Notes under the pieces: generated by a model
What the model was told of the DNA's origin: nothing
Databases searched by the model: none
What the model saw: only the letters and a program-made list of their open reading frames with translations
DNA from: CAG-877 sp963660495
GTDB taxonomy: Bacteria > Bacillota_I > Bacilli_A > RF39 > UBA660
Reading direction: 5' to 3'
Length of the DNA: 14,943 nucleotides
Assembly: GCA_963660495.1 (NCBI GenBank)
Contig: CAVKYO010000007.1
Location: forward strand, 1 to 14,943
Shown here: in pieces, positions 7,404 to 14,495 of the stretch
How the letters are laid out: each line of letters starts with the position of its first letter
Position numbering within the stretch: the stretch's first letter is position 1
Program-made: the position numbers and the translations under genes

Positions 7404-7432
7404 TTGTATTTTTACTTATATTAATTTATAAT
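7404..7432 (+). promoter_or_regulatory. Promoter for the hypothetical gene at 7459
   Basis: -35 TTGTAT (7404-7409), a 17-nt spacer, and a perfect -10 TATAAT (7427-7432), directly after the slipin terminator. The predicted start is near 7439, about 20 nt before the ATG. Confidence 0.65.
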
Positions 7433-7458
7433 ATGCTGTGAATTGGAGTGAATGTTTT

Positions 7459-8133
7459 ATGTCTATTAAGGATGAATTGAAGAAGTTAAAATTAAAGGTT
7501 TTTGAACATAAATATCAAATGTTAAGAGAATTTGGCAAAGAAAATCATATGTTTTATACATTTTCAGATACAGATGTATACGATAAATTATCTAGTATAT
7601 ATTATCATGGTATTCCTGGTGACTTAATATTTGAAGTTCTTGATTCATCTAATATTAATGACGCTGTTACTAAAGGCGTAATATTAGCTACTGCTTTGGG
7701 TGATGGTAATATTATTCATACAACGACACAGTTATCTAGAACTGGAAATGGAGAAGAAAGACGTATTTTGGTTGAATTTAATGGATTTATTTATGATGTT
7801 TTATCACATGAACAAATAGAAGGCTGTTTGTATGATACAATGTATTGTCCTAAATATGATGAAATTGTTCCATCTACTTTGTATAAAGAGTCGCAGCTTT
7901 ATCGTGATATAGATAGTTCTCTTGATGAGATTATGAGACCTGGTTTTAAAAGAGAAATGGCTAGAAATGCTACTAGAGATTTTTCAATAAAAGTTCTTGC
8001 TACTGGTAATGATGATTTAATAAATAGATTTAATGAACAGTTATTAATTTTAGATTTTGAGCCAATGACTAGTGAGAAGGCTTCTTCTACAAAAGTTTAT
8101 GTAAAGACTGAAAAAAAGACGAGTGATAATTAA
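7459..8133 (+). CDS. Conserved-looking hypothetical protein, no recognised family
   Basis: I do not recognise this 224-residue protein. It has no signal peptide or membrane segment, so it is probably cytosolic. A basic helical N-terminus (residues 1-30) leads to a mixed region with well-formed strands: GDLIFEVL at 54-61, GVILATALGDGNIIHTTTQL at 73-92, and RRILVEFNGFIYDVL at 102-116. A helical region (about 140-175) and a final strand-like segment (DFSIKVLATG, then LLILDFEP) precede a Ser/Lys-rich tail. Composition and codon use match the neighbours, so it is probably native. A longer reading from GTG 7438 is unlikely, because GGAGTGA (7445-7451) places the ATG at 7459 correctly and the GTG sits at the predicted transcript start. 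Both flanks have their own promoter or terminator, so it is monocistronic. Confidence 0.8.
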   Translation: MSIKDELKKLKLKVFEHKYQMLREFGKENHMFYTFSDTDVYDKLSSIYYHGIPGDLIFEVLDSSNINDAVTKGVILATALGDGNIIHTTTQLSRTGNGEERRILVEFNGFIYDVLSHEQIEGCLYDTMYCPKYDEIVPSTLYKESQLYRDIDSSLDEIMRPGFKREMARNATRDFSIKVLATGNDDLINRFNEQLLILDFEPMTSEKASSTKVYVKTEKKTSDN

Positions 8134-8146
8134 TTTTACTCGTCTT
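8111..8146 (-). terminator. Terminator for the minus-strand DUF1294/peptidase genes
   Basis: A 9-bp inverted repeat has arms 8116-8124 (AAGACGAGT) and 8138-8146 (ACTCGTCTT) with a 13-nt loop. On the minus strand it is followed by a T7 run (8117-8111). On the plus strand there is no downstream T-run, so it is mainly a minus-strand terminator. It lies across the stop codon of the opposing hypothetical gene. Confidence 0.68.
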
Positions 8147-8149
8147 GAT

Positions 8150-8407
8150 TTATGATTTCTTTAAAATTATGTAGATAATAGTTTGAATTATTATAATTAT
8201 GGGAATAAGAATTATAAACTTATTCTTTTTAGTTTTATGATGGAAAATTAACATAGAAAGTATTTCACCTGGACCTGCTCCAAGTAATGCTAGTAAAATG
8301 AAGGTGTTTTCTTTTATTCGCCATTTGTTTTTACAAGCTTTTATTTTATCGATAAGAATTAGAAAAAATCCTAATATATTTATTATTAAAATATAAATTT
8401 TTATCAT
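8150..8407 (-). CDS. DUF1294 small membrane protein
   Basis: An 85-residue integral membrane protein matching the DUF1294 pattern: a first membrane helix (residues 3-19), then D-K-x-x-A (DKIKA, 20-24), RIKENTFILLALLGAGPGE (30-48) and FHHKTKKNKF (55-64), and a second or third helix (66-81). These correspond to the family's DK--A, RI-E-tL-LLAllGG-pG and -HKT-K-KF blocks. Its function is unknown. The final helix is unusually Ile-rich. Its ATG overlaps the TGA stop of the upstream cysteine-peptidase gene (ATGA overlap), so the two are cotranslated. Confidence 0.88.
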   Translation of the reverse strand: MIKIYILIINILGFFLILIDKIKACKNKWRIKENTFILLALLGAGPGEILSMLIFHHKTKKNKFIILIPIIIIIQTIIYIILKKS

Positions 8408-9696
8408 CTTATAACAACGCTTTGTTTACCTAAAGAATTATATATACTTTCAACTGTTTGTCTTGGCATTATCCATTTTGTTCTTCCTGTTGTATATGTC
8501 CAAGGATCAACTATTAAATGCTCTTTAGTTATTTTATTATAACCTACTAATAGTTGAACATGTAAATTTAATGGTGCTCCTTCTATCCAAGTACCTGGTG
8601 TTTTAAACATAGCTGTTAAATAAATTATAACGGGATTACCATTATCTAATTCACGATCTAAATCGTCAAGGGTCGCACCTGTTATATTAACAATATTTTG
8701 ATTTCCAGAAGAAGTTCTTCCAAACTTCGCTAAAGGTTCTGGAGCAATCCAATGTGGTACATTGCTTGGATTCTTAGTGAAAATATCATGAGTAAAACCT
8801 TCTTGAGCATTATTAGTTGCACTCTTTGGCATATCAGTAGCATATTGATATAGTGTCATATCTTTTAAATATCCTTTATATTGTAAAGCCATTAATAAAG
8901 ATGCTGCTTCACAACCATTTTCAACATTATTATAATTTTGACTGATATATGGTACATTTAAAATTACCCAGGCATTTTGAATTTCGGCTTGTCTTTTCTT
9001 TTCAGCTTCTATAGCTTGTTTTTTTGCTTCTTCTTCTTTTGCACTTATAATATTAATAGCGTTATCTAAATCTTTATTTCCTGTTTCTTTAATATTTTCT
9101 TGTGGAAGAGTGTTTAGACTTAGTCTAACAGCTTCAACATCATTTAAAGTTATACCATCCTTTAAAGTAGACTTAGTTTCATCAGTATATAATGCTTTTA
9201 TCTTTTCTTCCTCAATATCTATATTAGATCTTTGACTTTCTAAATCAGTAATGTAGTTTTCAAGATATTTTTGGTAAGTACTATTTAACCTTTTAACCTT
9301 AGTTTTTAAATTACTTATATCCTTTGTAGTAACAGTTGAATTCATAGTAGTTTCTTTGTAGCAACTTTGAATTTCATCTTTTACTGTTAAATAATCTTCA
9401 AGATCAGATAATTTCTTGATTAATTTTTGAGCCTTTTCCTTATGTGCCTTAATTTTTTTAGCTTCTTTTTTAGTTGAACTAACTTTATTTACTGTTAAAT
9501 TATCTTTTGGCTTATTATCCTTAAAAAAACTTTTATATTCTAATTCAATCTTTTCTAAAAGAATTTTATCATTTTGTTGATGAGTGTATTCTGTATAGGC
9601 AAAAATAGATCCTGAAAATATTAAGACAAACGCTACTATAATTGTTGATATAATTAATTTACTTTTTTTTCTTTGCTTTTTACTTAAATCTTTCAT
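8404..9696 (-). CDS. Membrane-tethered C39-like (papain-fold) cysteine peptidase with coiled coil
   Basis: Probably an extracellular cysteine peptidase or amidase of the Peptidase_C39_2 type. A basic N-terminus and one membrane anchor (residues 13-34) are followed by a long charged helical or coiled-coil region (about 45-240) and the catalytic domain (about 243-425). The catalytic Cys262 is in NGCEAAS, preceded by Gln253 in YISQNY as the likely oxyanion residue. His379 is in NLHVQLLVGY and Asp397 is in LIVDPW. This gives a complete Cys-His-Asp set. The coiled coil may act as a stalk across the wall; the substrate is unknown. A GTG at 9705 is in frame but is part of the ribosome site AGGTG (9707-9703), so the ATG at 9696, 6 nt downstream, is preferred. 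It overlaps the DUF1294 gene and lies 86 nt downstream of the radical SAM gene with no terminator between, so all three may be cotranscribed. Confidence 0.88.
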   Translation of the reverse strand: MKDLSKKQRKKSKLIISTIIVAFVLIFSGSIFAYTEYTHQQNDKILLEKIELEYKSFFKDNKPKDNLTVNKVSSTKKEAKKIKAHKEKAQKLIKKLSDLEDYLTVKDEIQSCYKETTMNSTVTTKDISNLKTKVKRLNSTYQKYLENYITDLESQRSNIDIEEEKIKALYTDETKSTLKDGITLNDVEAVRLSLNTLPQENIKETGNKDLDNAINIISAKEEEAKKQAIEAEKKRQAEIQNAWVILNVPYISQNYNNVENGCEAASLLMALQYKGYLKDMTLYQYATDMPKSATNNAQEGFTHDIFTKNPSNVPHWIAPEPLAKFGRTSSGNQNIVNITGATLDDLDRELDNGNPVIIYLTAMFKTPGTWIEGAPLNLHVQLLVGYNKITKEHLIVDPWTYTTGRTKWIMPRQTVESIYNSLGKQSVVIR

Positions 9697-9782
9697 AAAA
9701 TACACCTATTAATATTTTATATTTTATTTTTGACAAAGTCTTTATTTCTTTTAAAAAATATAATAAGTTTACATTATTTTAC

Positions 9783-10721
9783 TTATTTTACATATTTTCC
9801 TTGATAAGTATTTCTTCTTACCATTTCTTTATCAATGTCATTTAGTACACAAAACTTTTTAGTTAGCCAAGAAGGTTCAACTAAATCATCTATTTTAGGG
9901 TCACCAGTAATTCTATGGATAACTATTTCTGGTCTTAATAATTCTAATTGACTTATTACAATATCAATATATTCTTCCTTAGTTAGCATTTTAAATTTAT
10001 CTTTTTCATACATTTTCTCTAAAGCAGTATCTTTTAAAATACTTAACATATGTATTTTTAGACCTTGAATATCTAAACTATTTAAATATTTTACAGTGTT
10101 TAACATATCTTCTTTAGTTTCATAAGGAAGACCATTAATAATATGAACAACTACATTTATATTTCTTTTACGTAGTTTTTTTACCATGTCTTCAAAACAT
10201 TTTAGAGTATGACATCTATTTATTAATTTAGATGTTTTTTCATTAGTAGTTTGAAGACCAAGTTCTACTGTTAAAAATGTTTTTTTATTAAGTTCATCTA
10301 AATAGTCTAAGCATTCATCAGTTATAGCGTCCGGTCTTGTTGCGATACTTAGACCAATGACATTTTCTTGATTTAAAATCTTATTATGTAGTTCTTTTAA
10401 TTTCTCAACAGGAGCATAAGTATTAGTATGTGCTTGGAAATAGCCAATGTATTTAGCGTTAGGCCATTTTAATAACATTATATCTCTAATCTTTTTAAAC
10501 TGTTCTTCAATAGGTTCATTTTTATTACCAGCAAATTCACCAGAACCCAGTTTAGAACAATATATACAGCCAGAATAGCCTACAGTTCCATCAATATTAG
10601 GGCAACTAAAACCAGCATCTAAACTTACTTTAAATACCTTTTGATTAAACTTACTCTTATAATAATAATCTAAAGTATGATACCTTTTATTACTATTACT
10701 ATATTTAAAAACATTTTCCAT
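9783..10721 (-). CDS. YhcC-type radical SAM protein (TIGR01212-like)
   Basis: A radical S-adenosylmethionine enzyme of the YhcC group; its physiological substrate is not established. The [4Fe-4S] cluster cysteines are Cys40, Cys52 and Cys55 in the family-specific C-X11-C-X2-C arrangement (SCPNIDGT...GCIYC), rather than the usual CX3CX2C. The SAM-barrel motifs ATRPDAI and TVELGLQTTNE follow, then INGLPYETKEDM. The C-terminal HRITGDP and LVEPSW motifs are typical of this family. The length of 312 is normal. Three starts are in frame: GTG 10730, ATG 10727 and ATG 10721. The only ribosome-site-like sequence, GGTG (10731-10728), is correctly spaced for ATG 10721. It is divergent from the carboxypeptidase gene. 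Confidence 0.93.
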   Translation of the reverse strand: MENVFKYSNSNKRYHTLDYYYKSKFNQKVFKVSLDAGFSCPNIDGTVGYSGCIYCSKLGSGEFAGNKNEPIEEQFKKIRDIMLLKWPNAKYIGYFQAHTNTYAPVEKLKELHNKILNQENVIGLSIATRPDAITDECLDYLDELNKKTFLTVELGLQTTNEKTSKLINRCHTLKCFEDMVKKLRKRNINVVVHIINGLPYETKEDMLNTVKYLNSLDIQGLKIHMLSILKDTALEKMYEKDKFKMLTKEEYIDIVISQLELLRPEIVIHRITGDPKIDDLVEPSWLTKKFCVLNDIDKEMVRRNTYQGKYVK

Positions 10722-10742
10722 ATACATCACCAGATATAAAAT

Positions 10743-10751
10743 ATTTTATCA
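10743..10751 (-). promoter_or_regulatory. Possible promoter for the radical SAM gene
   Basis: Read on the minus strand: extended -10 TGA then TAAAAT (10748-10743), with a predicted start near 10736, about 15 nt before ATG 10721. No well-spaced -35; TTGTAC is 21 nt away. It overlaps a short AT palindrome (10736-10749). Confidence 0.38.
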
Positions 10752-10767
10752 TATTTATATTAAATTA

Positions 10768-10776
10768 TGGTACAAT
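10768..10776 (+). promoter_or_regulatory. Extended -10 promoter that sets the start of the carboxypeptidase gene
   Basis: TGG plus TACAAT (10771-10776) matches the extended -10 seen at other genes here. No clear -35. The predicted start near 10783 lies downstream of an in-frame ATG at 10767. If the promoter is right, that ATG cannot be the start, and the TTG at 10803 behind GGAGG (10788-10792) is used. Confidence 0.5.
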
Positions 10777-10802
10777 TAATTTATAATGGAGGCTGGTTAT
10801 AC

Positions 10803-11930
10803 TTGGCAAAAAGAAAAAAATTAAAACTAAAGAAACCTTTTATAGTTATATTAAAAATTATATTAATTATAATTTTGATTTTTCTTGGTGTTTTTTTATT
10901 CTATACATATCAAGTAAATAATATAAGTAAACTTGGTTATGATAAAGAAGCTAGTAAAAAAATCTTATTACTTGGGAAAAAAGATACTATTAAATCTTAT
11001 GAATATTCAGATACTTTAAATGAAGCTTTTAAGAGTAAATATTATAAAGAAGCTAATTTAGATAGTTATTCAAAGATAAAGTATCAGAAACAGAAAAATA
11101 TAATTAAAAATATTAATACTTTAATTGATAAAGGTTATAGTAACAGTAATATTTCTTTAATACTTGCTCATGGTAATGATAGTGATGTTAGTGAGTTTGC
11201 GAAAAGAGATAAAATAAAGTACTTAGAGGAGTTTTATAGTCTTAGTTATGCTAAATTAAAATATTATGATCGTTATGTTAAGTATTCTAGTGAAACTGGT
11301 GAAGATGAAGAAACAACTGTGTTATTTGTTAATTTAAGTATGGATAAAGATGATTACGTAGATCCTATTAATGTAGATAAATTTTCAAGAGATATGCTTG
11401 TTAATAAACACTATAAATTAAGTGAAGATTTTGTTCCAGATGATTTAGTTACATTTGATGATAAATATTGTAATGGTGAAGTACAAGAAGGTAATAGAGA
11501 AGCTGTAGTAGCTTTTAAAAATATGTATGAAGCTGCTAAAAAGGAAGGTTTAGAATTAGTAATTAATTCTAGTTATAGATCTTATCAGGATCAGGAAAGT
11601 ATTTGTAATACATATAAAGATTTATATGGCGAAGGATATGTTAGTAGATATGTTGCTTTACCAGGTTTTTCTGAACATCAAACTGGTCTTGCTTTTGATA
11701 TAGGAAGTACAAGTAGTAATGTATTTGCAGATTCTAAAGAATATGAATGGATGTTAGATAATGCTTATAAATATGGATTTATTTTGAGATTTACTAAGGC
11801 TAATCTTTCTATTACAGGTTTTAGAAGTGAACCTTGGCATTATAGATATGTAGGTAAAAAAATAGCTAAATATATATATGATAATGATATTTCATTTGAA
11901 GAATATTATGCAGAATTTTTAGATAAATAA
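10803..11930 (+). CDS. VanY-type D-alanyl-D-alanine carboxypeptidase (M15B), membrane-anchored
   Basis: A zinc peptidase that removes the terminal D-Ala from peptidoglycan stem peptides outside the membrane. Numbering from the TTG start: a very basic N-terminus (1-12), one membrane anchor (about 13-36), a helical stalk region (about 45-160) and the M15B domain (about 225-370). Zinc ligands are His292 and Asp299 in SEHQTGLAFD and His346 in EPWHYR, with catalytic Glu343. The substrate-binding SSYRSY motif (Arg259) is present, so the enzyme looks intact. The start is uncertain: an ATG at 10767 gives 12 more residues but overlaps the likely promoter, whereas TTG 10803 has GGAGG 10 nt upstream and yields a clean MAKRKK-type membrane-protein start. 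No vanHAX-type genes are nearby, so housekeeping peptidoglycan trimming is more likely than glycopeptide resistance. Confidence 0.9.
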   Translation: MAKRKKLKLKKPFIVILKIILIIILIFLGVFLFYTYQVNNISKLGYDKEASKKILLLGKKDTIKSYEYSDTLNEAFKSKYYKEANLDSYSKIKYQKQKNIIKNINTLIDKGYSNSNISLILAHGNDSDVSEFAKRDKIKYLEEFYSLSYAKLKYYDRYVKYSSETGEDEETTVLFVNLSMDKDDYVDPINVDKFSRDMLVNKHYKLSEDFVPDDLVTFDDKYCNGEVQEGNREAVVAFKNMYEAAKKEGLELVINSSYRSYQDQESICNTYKDLYGEGYVSRYVALPGFSEHQTGLAFDIGSTSSNVFADSKEYEWMLDNAYKYGFILRFTKANLSITGFRSEPWHYRYVGKKIAKYIYDNDISFEEYYAEFLDK

Positions 11931-11952
11931 AATTTTCTTGAAGCTTTTCTTC

Positions 11953-11981
11953 TTGGAATATTTATTAATTTATGATATTAT
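11953..11981 (+). promoter_or_regulatory. Promoter for the GH31 gene
   Basis: -35 TTGGAA (11953-11958), a 17-nt spacer, and -10 TATTAT (11976-11981) with an extended TG at 11973-11974. The predicted start is near 11988, about 20 nt before the ATG, with AGAGGTG (11996-12002) between. Confidence 0.68.
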
Positions 11982-12007
11982 GTTACTAGAATATAAGAGG
12001 TGTTGGT

Positions 12008-14428
12008 ATGTATCCAATGGGAAAACAGTTTGAGGTTGATTATACAAGAGTAAAATGTAGCGATAAAACTACTTTTAAAGGTAAGTTTTACCGTATTTCT
12101 GTGCTTAGTGATAGAGTAGTTAGACTTGAATATTCTCCTTCTGAACAATTTGTAGATAGACCAACACAATTAATACTAAGAAGAGATATTGGTACTGCTA
12201 ATGTATCTGCTAGACAAGATAGTAATATATTAGAGATAACTACTAAATGTTTTTCATTGATATATATGATTGATAAACCATTTGTTGGTAATAAAGTAGA
12301 TCCTATGCGTAATTTAAAAATAACATTAATTAGTCGTGATAGAGATAGAAATAAAGATTGGTATGTTGGTCATCCAGAAGCTAGAAATTTAAAAGGAAAT
12401 ATGGTAAGTGTAGATGTTGATACACCTTATACAAATGGTTTGTATTCTTTAGATGGGTTTGCTTCTATAGATGACTCTAATAATAAAATTATAATGGAAG
12501 ATGGTACATTATCTGATCCTGAAAAAGGACATGTTGATATATATGTATTTATGTATGATAAAGATTTTAGACATGCTTTATCGGATTATTTTAAAATGAC
12601 TGGATATCCTTCACTTATACCTAGATATGCTTTAGGTAATTGGTGGAGTAGAAATATTACATATGATGATGGTTCTATAGATGGATTAATACGTAATTTT
12701 GAGAAGAAAAGAATTCCTTTATCTATAATGGTTTTTGATAATGATTGGCATTATAGAAATATAGGTAATATTCAAGGATTAAAGTCTGGTTTTTCATTTA
12801 ATAATGAGTTATTTGCAGATCCAAAGAAGATGATAGATAAGTTTCATGCACGTGGTATTAGAGTTGGTTTATGTATTAATCCAGGAGAAGGTATTTATCA
12901 ACATGAGACTTATTATAAACAAGCTTGTGAATATTTAGGTATTACAGATAATAGTATTATTAAATTTGATCCTTTAAATCCTAAGTTGTTGGATGTTGTT
13001 TTTAAGATGTTCTTACATCCTTTAGAGTCGACATATGGCGTTGATTTCTTTTGGAATGATTATTATGGTGATAAGAAAAATATTAGTAATCTTTGGGCTT
13101 TTAGTCATTATTTATATTTAGATTCTAAGAGAAATGTAAGTAAAAGAGGAATGTTATTATCTAGAAATGGTATTTATGGAGCTCATAGATATGGAATATT
13201 ATATGGTGGATCTAGTGAGATTAGTTGGGAAAATTTAAAGAAGTTGCCATTTATGTATTTAAGTGCTTCTAATATTGGTGTTAGTTGGTGGAGTCATGAT
13301 GTCGCTGGTAATCATGGAGGTATTGAAGAAGGAGATCTTTATGTTAGATATTTACAGTTAAGTACCTTTGGACCAATTTTTAGATTCCATGGTGCTAGAG
13401 GACCTTATTATAAAAAAGAACCTTGGTTATGGGATGCTCAAACAGAGTCTATTGCGGCTGATTATTTAAGATTAAGACATAGATTAATACCTTACTTATA
13501 TACTGAAGCTTATAATTATACTAAGTCTGGAATACCTTTGATTCAGCCATTTTATTATAATTATATGTGGGTATTTGATGATGATTTATATAGAAATCAG
13601 TATTATTTTGGATCTCAATTATTAGTTTGTCCAATACTTGAAAAATTAGATCCAGTTATGAATAGAACTCTTCATAGATTCTTTATACCTGATGGTATTT
13701 GGTATGATTTTATTACTGGTAAAAAGTTCCCTGGTAATAAAAAATATATTTCATTCTTTAAAGAAGATGATTATCCTGTATTTGCTCATGCTGGTTCTAT
13801 AATACCTTTATCTAATAGAAGTGATTATAATAATACTGGTATTCCTACTGATTTAGAGATACAGATATTTCCTGGTATAAGTAATACTTATACATTATAT
13901 GAGGATGATGGAGTTACTTCATTATATAAAGAAGGATATTTTTTAAAGACTTCTATTGATTATAATTACTTGAGAAATAATTATACTGTTATTATTAGAT
14001 CTATTGAAGGTAAATCTGGTATTGTACCTGATAGAAGAAATTATAAAATGGTATTTAGAAATACTAAGCAGGCGGATAGTGTTTCAGCTTATTTTAATAA
14101 TGAAAGAGTTGATTTTACTAGTTATGTTGATGGAACTGACTTTGTTGTTGAAATTAATGATTGTTTAAGTGTTGGTCAGTTAACTATTAATTGTAAGGGT
14201 AAAGATATTGAAATAGATGCGGTAAGATTAATTAATGATGATGTTAAGAGTGTTTTAATTGATTTAAAGATTAATACTTATTTAAAAGAGGATATTGCCG
14301 CTATAATGTTTGGATCTATTCCTTTAAAGAAGAAAAGAATTGAAATTAGAAAGCTTAAGAAAAGAGGTCTTTCTAAGGAATATATTGAATTATTCTTAAG
14401 GCTTATTGATTACATTGGTGAGGTATAG
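12008..14428 (+). CDS. GH31-family glycosidase with an altered acid/base site
   Basis: A cytosolic-looking protein (no signal peptide) of glycoside hydrolase family 31, whose members cleave alpha-glucosides, alpha-xylosides and related sugars. The N-terminal beta-sandwich (residues about 1-200) leads into the (beta/alpha)8 barrel (about 205-540), opening at PRYALGNWWSR. Barrel landmarks include FDNDWH (243-248), GVDFFWNDY with the predicted nucleophile Asp351, SWWSHDVAGNHGG (426-438) and RFHGARGPY (459-467). Proximal and distal beta domains follow (about 545-735). The acid/base motif, usually GD(N/T)xxSWE, here reads GGSSEISWE (400-408), putting Ser402 where the Asp is expected; Glu404 is nearby. 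A roughly 65-residue Lys-rich helical tail (about 742-806) extends beyond the usual C-terminal beta domain. The enzyme may have low, altered or no activity, and its substrate cannot be predicted from the sequence. Confidence 0.9.
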   Translation: MYPMGKQFEVDYTRVKCSDKTTFKGKFYRISVLSDRVVRLEYSPSEQFVDRPTQLILRRDIGTANVSARQDSNILEITTKCFSLIYMIDKPFVGNKVDPMRNLKITLISRDRDRNKDWYVGHPEARNLKGNMVSVDVDTPYTNGLYSLDGFASIDDSNNKIIMEDGTLSDPEKGHVDIYVFMYDKDFRHALSDYFKMTGYPSLIPRYALGNWWSRNITYDDGSIDGLIRNFEKKRIPLSIMVFDNDWHYRNIGNIQGLKSGFSFNNELFADPKKMIDKFHARGIRVGLCINPGEGIYQHETYYKQACEYLGITDNSIIKFDPLNPKLLDVVFKMFLHPLESTYGVDFFWNDYYGDKKNISNLWAFSHYLYLDSKRNVSKRGMLLSRNGIYGAHRYGILYGGSSEISWENLKKLPFMYLSASNIGVSWWSHDVAGNHGGIEEGDLYVRYLQLSTFGPIFRFHGARGPYYKKEPWLWDAQTESIAADYLRLRHRLIPYLYTEAYNYTKSGIPLIQPFYYNYMWVFDDDLYRNQYYFGSQLLVCPILEKLDPVMNRTLHRFFIPDGIWYDFITGKKFPGNKKYISFFKEDDYPVFAHAGSIIPLSNRSDYNNTGIPTDLEIQIFPGISNTYTLYEDDGVTSLYKEGYFLKTSIDYNYLRNNYTVIIRSIEGKSGIVPDRRNYKMVFRNTKQADSVSAYFNNERVDFTSYVDGTDFVVEINDCLSVGQLTINCKGKDIEIDAVRLINDDVKSVLIDLKINTYLKEDIAAIMFGSIPLKKKRIEIRKLKKRGLSKEYIELFLRLIDYIGEV

Positions 14429-14430
14429 TG

Positions 14431-14459
14431 TTGAAATTTAGGTGAATAACTGATACAAT
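14431..14459 (+). promoter_or_regulatory. Promoter for the repeat-containing vWA gene
   Basis: -35 TTGAAA (14431-14436), a 17-nt spacer, and -10 TACAAT (14454-14459) with an extended TG at 14451-14452. It starts 2 nt after the GH31 stop. The predicted start is near 14466, about 30 nt before the ATG. The AGAC repeat lies well downstream, so copy number would act on translation rather than on promoter spacing. Confidence 0.68.
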
Positions 14460-14495
14460 GTAAGTGTAGTAAAAAGTAAAGGTTTGGCGATAAAT

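Noticed and set aside
8116..8146. The same hairpin as a terminator for the plus-strand gene ending at 8133
   Set aside because: The plus strand has no T-run after the stem. The T-run is only on the minus-strand side.
1397..8406. TGA read as tryptophan (mycoplasma-type code)
   Set aside because: TGA ends the sortase and cysteine-peptidase genes at sensible places, and conserved tryptophans throughout are TGG.
9730..9764. Perfect TTGACA (9730-9735) and TATAAT (9759-9764) on the plus strand
   Set aside because: The spacer is 23 nt, too long, and the transcript would only run antisense into the radical SAM gene.
10736..10749. 14-bp AT palindrome (ATAAAATATTTTAT) in the divergent intergenic region
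   Set aside because: It overlaps the possible radical SAM -10, but short pure-AT palindromes are expected by chance at this composition and nothing ties it to a regulator.
10782..10787. TATAAT directly before GGAGG of the carboxypeptidase gene
   Set aside because: Transcription would begin after the ribosome site. TACAAT at 10771-10776 is better placed.
11931..12007. Possible terminator after the carboxypeptidase gene (GAAG/CTTC near 11940-11954)
   Set aside because: Only four pairs form before a mismatch and no T-run follows. Not supportable.
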